Shown: positions 26,001 through 35,000 of the stretch, one piece after another
How positions within the stretch are numbered: the stretch's first letter is position 1
Layout of the letters: each line of letters opens with the position of its first letter
DNA from: Hofstenia miamia
Taxonomy: Eukaryota; Xenacoelomorpha; Acoela
Length of the DNA stretch: 64,000 nucleotides
NCBI GenBank assembly: GCA_004352715.1
Contig: SCFE01000026.1
Location: 1,125,861-1,189,860 of the forward strand
Reading direction: 5' to 3'
Program-made: the position numbers and the translations under genes
Notes under the pieces: generated by a model
The model's database searches: none
Told to the model about the DNA's origin: nothing
What the model saw: only the letters and a program-made list of their open reading frames with translations

Positions 26001-29000
26001 GGCAATAGTGCTCCATCAAATGTTCGGAAGGCCATACACTATTCACTCGAACATTCAGAGGACACTGCCAACCGATTTTACATAAAACGGAATATAATTG
26101 CTGATAGCAACATTGCTGCTAGCCATTTTGCAGCAGCATTCACTGATGAAATTCCTACAACTAGTAGATCGCAGGTGCAAGATGTGGAAGAAGTGCGAGA
26201 AGTGGAGTCTAATGGCAAGAATTTATATTGTTTAAAGTATGATTACATTGAATTTTAGTTTCACCACCCCAGTCTGATGAAGACATATCGTCAGAATATG
26301 AAGATTCACAAGAAGACTTCAAAGTCAGAATCAGAAAAATCTTCTTCTATCGAAGTAGCCTCGAAGAGAAGGTGCTGCTTGGAAAGTACTTCAATGCTTT
26401 CTATTCGCAATTTGAGAGTGACATTAGAAAAAGGAGCCCCATAGGAAGAGCAGAGTTGCGACATTTTTGCTCTAAACCGTCTATACCTGCAGAGATTGCA
26501 GAAAAACTCAGATTTAAAATTAGAAAGATATCTAGGCACTTGTAAATAGAGAATTTAAAACCACACTTTTCCTTTAAATACATGGTGGGAATGACTGTTT
26601 GTCAGCCAAAGGAATGCTTGCTTGTTAATTATTGTTTGCAGTGGGAATGACTGTTTGTCAGCCAAAGGAATGCTTGCCTGTTAAGCACCAAATGCAGTGT
26701 GAATGCATGTTTGCCAGCCAAAGGAGTGCATGTTAAGTACTGAATGCAGTGTGAATGTATGTTTGTCAGTCAAAGGCATGCATTATGATAGCAATGAATG
26801 GTTTTATTGTGTGTGAATGAAATGTACCTGTATAGAGATTCATAGTGTAGTTAGCACATTCATTCTCTTTTGAATGAAAGGTATGGGTTCAAATCCCGTT
26901 GAATCTTAAAGCAATATTGCTAACTGTGATGGACAATCACGTAACTAGTTGCTACTGTAGGTTACTGAGTAGTCAAGGTAGCATTCTAGTACAATATTTT
27001 TTAACTTTGCCATGGGAAACTAACTCTTTTGTTAGAGAAGGTGCAAGAATGTTTTTTAGACATATGGTACACTTGGGAGTGTTTGAAAAATAAATCAGTA
27101 ATAACTTTGCAAATACTGTCCCTATAACCTTGGGACTACTTTTATTCAATTGGCAATAAAAAATTACTTCTAGAAAAGTTGTTTAAGAATACTTAGGACT
27201 CTTCTAATATGTTGTTTTAGTTAATTTAGACATACGGTACACTTGGGAGTGTTTGAAAAATAAATCAGTAATAACTTTGCAAATACTGTCCCTATAACCT
27301 TGGGACTACTTTTATTCAATTGGCAATAAAAAATTACTTCTAGAAAAGTTGTTTAAGAATACTTAGGACTCTTCTAATATGTTGTTTTAGTTAATTTAGA
27401 CATACGGTACACTTGGGAGTGTTCGAAAATTAAAACAGTAATAACTTTGCGAATACTGTCTGTATCAACCTAGGACTATTTTTAATCTATTGGCAATTAA
27501 AAATTACATCCATAAATGTTTTTTAAAATCATATATAGTCCAGTTTTGTTGGGGTAAAATGATCTGAAAAAATTTCAAAATTATGTTAGCGAGCACTTTG
27601 TGTGAAAAAGTTCAATCCCTAATAACTCTGCGAATACTTACTGCATCACCTTCAAACTACTTTTATTCGATTGGAAATTAAAAATTACATCTAGAAAATG
27701 TATTGCAAATAGTATCTCAGTTACTCAAATGTAGTTTTAATTGTTTGAGACATACAGTGCCATTGGTCAGGTGAAATAATTTTAGGGGCTGTATCTCCTT
27801 CAGTTTAGGAGCTACAACTTCGGGCCCTTTAACAAAAATGTTCAAAAGAGTCGATAATAAGCCACCCCACCACTTTATAACACACTCTGAATATCACTAG
27901 TACTTCTACTAAAAATTGAAAAAAAATGAAAAAAAATCGCTAAAAAAATTTTGGACTTGAAAAAATTAAAAAATTTTAGCATGGCTGAAAAGAGCATAAA
28001 AAACTGAGTATATACACCAATTTTGGTTAGTTTCTGAAAAAAATTTTGTAACGTGTACCATATGTCATGGCATGACACCGTATGTCGCAAATTCCCCAGG
28101 GCCGTAGCGTATGTCATGACATACGGTGTCTTCGGTCAGGCTCAATTTAAACCAATGTGAGCAACGAACCGCTACAAGGCGAAATATATCTCGTCAAATG
28201 TATCAGATCGCCAGAAGTTCCTCATGGCGTTTGGTGCTATTTGGTATAGTGGGCTCAGGATATTGGTCAGAGTGCAAGATACAATGAACAGTCAGCAATA
28301 CATCAGAATCCTCCAACATCAGGTATTGCCTATATTGGACAAAAACGCCATATTTCAGCAGAACAACGCACCATATCACAATTCCAAAATAGGCAAGTAA
28401 TTCATGCAAAATCACGCAATAGCGCTGCTCCCAGATTGGCCTGCAAGGTCCCTAGACCTTAATATTATTGAAAACTTATGGAGCTACCGGAAAGAACGCG
28501 TCAGAGAACAAAAAAACTGCGAAAATCTGGACGAATTATGGAAAATAGTAGAAGAGTAATTTTACAAAATTCCAGATAAATATACAGAAAAACTTTTTGA
28601 GTCAATTACAGGAAGAATTGAAAGTGTTATAAAAAACGCTGGGTACCCTATTAAGTACTAGGTTGAGCCCCCTTGCGATTTCAAACAAGAATTTTCAGTT
28701 TTTGTTATATTATTTGCCTAAAATTCCATTTTTTCATATCCCAAGACTGTATATTAACTAAATTTATGTGTAGATATACTCTGAAATATCAATTAAATGT
28801 ACATTATTACTTTTTGGTAATTGAAAAATCTTTTCAGTCATGATTTCAGTTGAAAACATATTGGTTAATCACAATAATGATTACTCAATAGTTAGCTTGC
28901 TTACATTGAAACACAATAGCATTCACTTTGTTTTGTTTGAATACATTTCTACTATAACAAAAGGTTTAAGATTTTTGAATTCATTAATAATTTTAAATAA

Positions 29001-32000
29001 AATAAAATTATCTATAGATGAAGTGTAGAGAACGTAGTTGTTTGAAAAGGACCTACAGTTCAATAGTATAAATGAAGATAATGACTCTTCAAACTCCTGT
29101 ATTGAAACACCATATTTTTCTGGCACTATATGCAATTATGAAAGGGACAGTGTCCTGCTCAGCACAAGTGAAAATTCTGAAACATTCTCTGAGAACAATA
29201 ATCAAAATTAGATCTCTGCCATTGAGATAAAAACATGAGCTATGAAGCACATTATAAATGCACAACCAAATGAAATTATGCATTATGAAGCATGTACCTC
29301 CAAATTTACTGCTATCATAAAAAAACATTACTTAAATCAAATAGCCATTTTTCAATTCAGGATATGAATCCAGGTCGATTTTGTTCACTTTGTTATTAAG
29401 AATTATTTATATGCTATGGATATTAAGAATAATTTAATTTTTCATGTTGATAGAATTCCTATATTTAAATCTTTAAGCACGTCAATGTGGATAATTCTGG
29501 GAAAAGTTGTGCATATACAGAAATGCGAAGTATTAATTATTGAATGCCATTACGAAAGTGATAAACCTGCCGTTGGTGAATACGTAAATGATCTTATAAA
29601 TTAGATTACAATCCTAAACCAAAATAAAGACTACGAACTCAAGCTTTCAATGACTGTTTCTGATTCATCATTATTGCTCTATAGAATGAGTGTATGATAA
29701 TTTACATGTTGTTCTCAGAAAAGATGGTAGGAACCTTAGAACCGATCATTCATTCCGTCTTAAATCAGATTTCGCAAATCACCATGGTCACTCTCCGTTT
29801 GAATCGTTAGAAATGTTTAGTTTGATTAAAGGACCTATATCTTTTGGACAACCAGCGTCTGTAATCCCATGTTTATCTGATAATTTAGATAACTTTGGAG
29901 AATATGTTCCCTGTGAATTTCCAGGAAAACCTTGCAGCATGATTCTTCTTTATGCAGGAATCCATTGCTTTAGAAGCTTGCCAATGGATTTATATCAAAG
30001 TTATTTGTTATTCTCAATCCCAATACATTTATTATATGCTTTTCATTCTGTTAGTAAGGATCACACTTATGAATATTGTGAAACTTTACTTAAAAAATTT
30101 ATGGATTCTTGTTCAGATATATAAACTTGATAAGTTGCTACAAAAAATGGGTTTTTCTTGCTTTGAATTTGAAGATTTTTTGGGATCCATGAAAAGACAT
30201 ATTAAAAGTAGACGATTACTACTGGAACAACTTGTTAATCGTGTTGAACAACAAGGTCAATCATTTGTTAAAAGAGTAAGCGCATTCAATAAAGGTGCTT
30301 CTCATTAAAAAAAACTTTAAATTACACGATTTTATTACAAGTATTATTGTGATGATTCAAAAAATTCCTTTGCAAAGCTTAAAAATGCCTTTCGAATTTT
30401 GAAGGAAAAATGGAAAGGTTTACGTCCATGCTGGTGACATTTTTCTCTACCTACGCTGTCAAGGAAATTTGGCATTATATATGCTAAGAAGAGTAATATG
30501 TGAATTCGTTTTTGTATTGAACACATTTCTAGGAAATACATTGGCATTGAGTCTAAGAATGACTTTATTGTGTCAACCTTACTTCAGGATTTAAAGTATT
30601 TGCAATACTTTATTGTACATGTAAATTTTTGCGTTTAACAATTTTTTTTCCAATAATGATGTCTAATATATTCTTCATACTTATTTATTAACAATTTACC
30701 TATTGTTCAGTATTGTATAGTTTATTGACGTAGTTACTGTGGAGTACATTGCTTGAAATTGGCTTGTTGGTCACAGTGAAATTCGATATCCAAAGAATAA
30801 TGTGAATTCATTTATGTAATGTATGAAGGAAGGAAGCATCCAATCTCAATATATGAAATGTGAATCAAGACTACCATAGTACGTCACTTGGAAATATGGG
30901 TTAACCATGACTTGTATCATTACAACTAAACAAAGAGATTGAAATCATCTCACCTACAGGACACCATAGGTAGCGCTTCAAACTTTTCTCTGCACCTGAT
31001 TCCATAGATGCATTGAGTTGTTTGTATTCGAGAATGTTTTGATAAAATTTCAATATAGTAGGTGGAGCATCGACCACAACTGTACATTTGACCCAAAACT
31101 AACAGTATACATGTGATGTAAAAATAACAGTCTTTCAACATGGCCACTTGGCTGACTGTAGTGATAGTTCCTTTTGGAAGTTAAAATATCTGCTTGTTAA
31201 GTAAGACCAACTTCAGAGCATAAATTAAATTTTGCATTGCAACGTGCTTTGTGCACAGCACCTGGAGTACGAAAATCAATCATGTCGCTTTCAGGGTCAA
31301 GGTAGTCTAAAAGTTCAAGTTCATTGTTATTAATGTTAATGAACAACCGATTCTTTATCAATCAAAGTGAATCTAAGGAGATTTTGAGACTTCTATCTTT
31401 ACATCTTCGAATAGATGTGAGAGTACAATTTCACCTACATGGTGAAGGCAGCCACACCAAAGAAGGGGGTAGTTGAAGGTTTTTATGTATTGCAATGCAG
31501 GCACACGGTTAAATGACCTGCATTTCCTGCTATAGTATCAAAAACCAAGTTCGTTACAAAATCAGAACATCGCCCAAGAGGTTACAAGTCACATTCAAGC
31601 TTAGAGATAATATCACTAATTAGTTGACCGGTCCTTGTTTTGTAAGAAGATACATTGAGTAGTTTCATCTCATTTCTACCCACTAATAAAATCGCGATAC
31701 GTCTCTTTGCTCTATAGCAAGTGAACATAACTTGCCATCCCAATGAATAGAGAGAAGTTTTGAGGGTATCCATGAAGTTTTAATGTATTCACAATGTTAC
31801 CTAACATTGAATAATCAGCTAACTTTAATAGTAGTACCTCCGACATCTTTAATAAAACCCTCAGTAAATGCTAATTCTCACAGTGTGCATACGTCATTAC
31901 TTATTGTATTCGCGCGGTGTTACCCGCTAGTGCAAAATTATATTATATTTTACATTATTTACAAGTTGTTAGTATACATAGTTATCTTTAGTACGAGCTA

Positions 32001-35000
32001 CTTATATCTGCTTCTTGCAAATGTAAATCCAAAATGACACTATGACTGTTGACCGATTTCAAAATTTTTTTACTATGACGCTCCACGATTGTAATCGAAT
32101 ATTTAAAGAAAAAGCAGAATTTTATAAAATAAAGCAGAAAAAGCATATTTTTAGGCATCTGTTTTTCCCTAAAATAAATATCACTTTAAATTAATTCTTT
32201 ACTTAACCAACCCAATATCATAAAATGAACATTACTGTTCCTGATTGTTTGTTTTTTGACAGCCAGCCAGGATTGGCACCCATGTAATTTCACGTCAGAC
32301 AGTCAGACTGGTCTGTTCAAGTAGGTTTGCATATTATCTCACTTATATTTGATTACCAAGCATCATTTATATATTTCAGGATTTGCTGATAATGCCTAAA
32401 GTATCCAAATTAAAAGATCAATATCAGAGAATTCCCGTTTCTGGAAAAGGAGGAGGAACATTTGAGATGCAAATATTGTTCCTGCACCGTGGTGGAAAAA
32501 CACGGTTCTATTAAGGAGCATTCCTAGGGAGCAAAGCACAAAAAATTTGCTGCTGAATAAGTCAAGCAGCCAATTATTCAAACATCGGTGTCTAATACTG
32601 AGACACTATATCCAAAAAACAGTATTTAAAAAAAAGACTTGGGGAAACATTTCTTGAAGCCAATGTCCCTTTACACAAGCTGAACAATACTGCTTTTAAA
32701 AGCTTTATACCGGAGTTTACTAATTTCCAATATCTAGACGAATTAACCATTCGCAAGTCATATGTTGACAAAATCTATTCGGACAAAATGAAAAACCTGC
32801 AGTCAAAATTGGAATCAAAGCCCATCACTGAATGGTTTTAAATGTTATGGCAGGTGTATTATCCGAAAATGAAAATGAATCGACCAACAATGTTACCATC
32901 ACACAGGGGCTGATTCAGGCATTGCACACCTTGTATGGAAAGGACATTTATACGACCAGATTCAGCTTATTGTAACTGATGCAGCGGCTTACATGATCAC
33001 AGCTATAAAAAACTTTATTACAACTTTTGCAGAAAATTGTATTCATTTAACATGCGTCGTTCACAGGTTACACTGGGTGTGTGAAACGGTGTGAGACAAA
33101 TATGATTTGGTCAATTCTTACATTTCCCGTGTTAAAAAAGTGCTGGTAAAAGCGCCCAAACGTAGGGCGCTATTTATTAAAAAAAACACAACTTCCCCTA
33201 CTTCCAGAACCTGTGACAACCCGTTGGGGTACACTTCAATAAAGTGGCAGATTTTGTAAGAACCTTAAATGATGAAGATGGAAACAAAGCAATTGCTGAA
33301 TTAAAAGCTATTCTTGAAAAGCCTGAATTACCAACCCAATTGGCGCAAATTGTAAGCTGTTATTTTCATCTGGTAAGGACATTAAAAACCCTTGAGTCTT
33401 GGATTAAAGGCAATGAGAGCAGTGAACTGTGTCTTGTCGGGGGCTGAATATTAAAAAGATGATCTGAAAGAACTGAGCCCTGCAAATATTCTTGCGCTAA
33501 AGTATGCCCTCTTGTCAAGTGCTTGTGTGGAGTGCCGCTTCAGCACATACCGAGACCTTTTTACAAGTCAATGGTGTAGTCTCAAGGAAGACAATCTGTG
33601 AAAACAATTGTATATTAACATTAACAATTCAATTTAATTGATTTTTGACAATGTTTTATTACACAAACATTGTTAACAATAACATCTCACACATTGATGG
33701 AATGTTAATTATTTCATGCGCAACTAGTTGGTACCTAAAACAACTGATAATAGCTGTTGCTGAAAATAAGCCACCAAAATGATTTTACATATTTTAAAGA
33801 GAAGAGATTATGAGAAATCAGATGATATTCATCAAAAGCGTTTCAGGTTAGCGGGTGGCTTTTGATGTATAATATAATTTAGAAATTATCAAAAAATTTG
33901 AAGCCGTAAATATTTTGGGCCCTCTAAATAAAATCTGTTTGCTTTCACAAATTGCTTTGAACCAAATATTTTTAGAAAGAGAAAATGATGAGCATTTTAG
34001 ATACATGTATAATTTTATTTTTGAGAGACTCCTATTAGTTATTGGAAAAATCTAAGTTTACGGCTAGGTGACCTGAACAGAGAAGGCTGTAAGTCAACTT
34101 CTAACAGTCCAACTGGCATGAAAGTTGCTGTGAAACACACTGTTATGATATGAAGTCAAAATAATTCAAGGTTTTCTGCAAATCATTCTGATTATATCCT
34201 CTAATTTTATACTAAAGGATTAGTCATCCCTAAAGTGTCAATATTAACACTTCTGGTCAGCAGTAATGCAAATATTCAAATGCTAATTAAAATAGCAGCT
34301 GTTCTTCAAAAGCTGGCAAAACTTGTATAAATGGAAAGAGGGGTCTGTCAGCGTTGCACAGAAAAAAAATTTCTATGTAAGTCCCAATCAGTAATGACCA
34401 ATTAAACTAATAGTTTAACTATAGTTTAACTAATTAGTTATGGTTAAAGTTAAATTAATTCATTTCAATAGTTTAACTATTAACTATTAGTTAAAATGAG
34501 AACAAAGTTTTTCAAAAGCATCGTATTTGACTGAAAATCGTAAAAATCAACTGAAAATTGAAAACTTGAAAACTCATTTGATAATGGTTGGATACGATGA
34601 TAAAATTTCATTCGAAATTGTTTGACGTGATTTTAGAATTTCACCCACTATCATTTGTTATATTTTGCTTTAATTCTGATTAGTTAAATCATTCTGAAGC
34701 ATTCAACAATTTCTGATTTTATAGCACTATTTTTGTCTCTCCCGCAAAGCTACGTTTGCAACAAACCCTTGTCGCCAACGGGCTAAGCATTTTTTATGCA
34801 GACAATCTCTTGCCTATTCTTTCAGTCTCCATTTGTAAATAGTTAAACTAATCAGTTAAATTAAATGAAAATAGTTTAACTGGTGAAAAATAGTTAAATT
34901 AATTTAACTGGTCAACACTGGTCCCAATGCTAAAGATTTAAAACTTGTACAATGCACTAACTAAAGATTATCGCTGATGTACGGCAGCATTGAAGATTGA

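Larger units (their letters stand above)
20605..28133. mobile_element. Long-inverted-repeat element inserted in Tc1
   Basis: Bounded by GGTCAGG at 20598-20604 and 28134-28140. The left arm (to about 22340, resuming 23292-23440) and the right arm (27055-28133) are inverted copies made of units about 170-180 bp long. The motif CCGTATGTC or its complement recurs at unit borders (for example 22258, 27230, 27400, 28070, 28120). Inside are a Pro/Gln-rich gag-like ORF, a C2H2/recombinase-like gene, short tandem repeats and a tRNA-like sequence. GGTCAGG also occurs inside the arms, so the target duplication is not certain. Confidence 0.65.
19967..28749 (+). mobile_element. Tc1 element split by a 7.5-kb insertion
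   Basis: Left terminus CAGTCTTG (19967) and right terminus CAAGACTG (28742-28749) are inverted, each next to a TA dinucleotide (19965-19966; 28750-28751), the Tc1/mariner target. The two transposase halves (20121-20604 and 28141-28661) join in the same frame when the sequence between two GGTCAGG copies is removed. Confidence 0.85.

Noticed and set aside
26583-26800. CRISPR-like array
   Set aside because: Units are contiguous 55-bp tandem repeats without unique spacers, in animal DNA.
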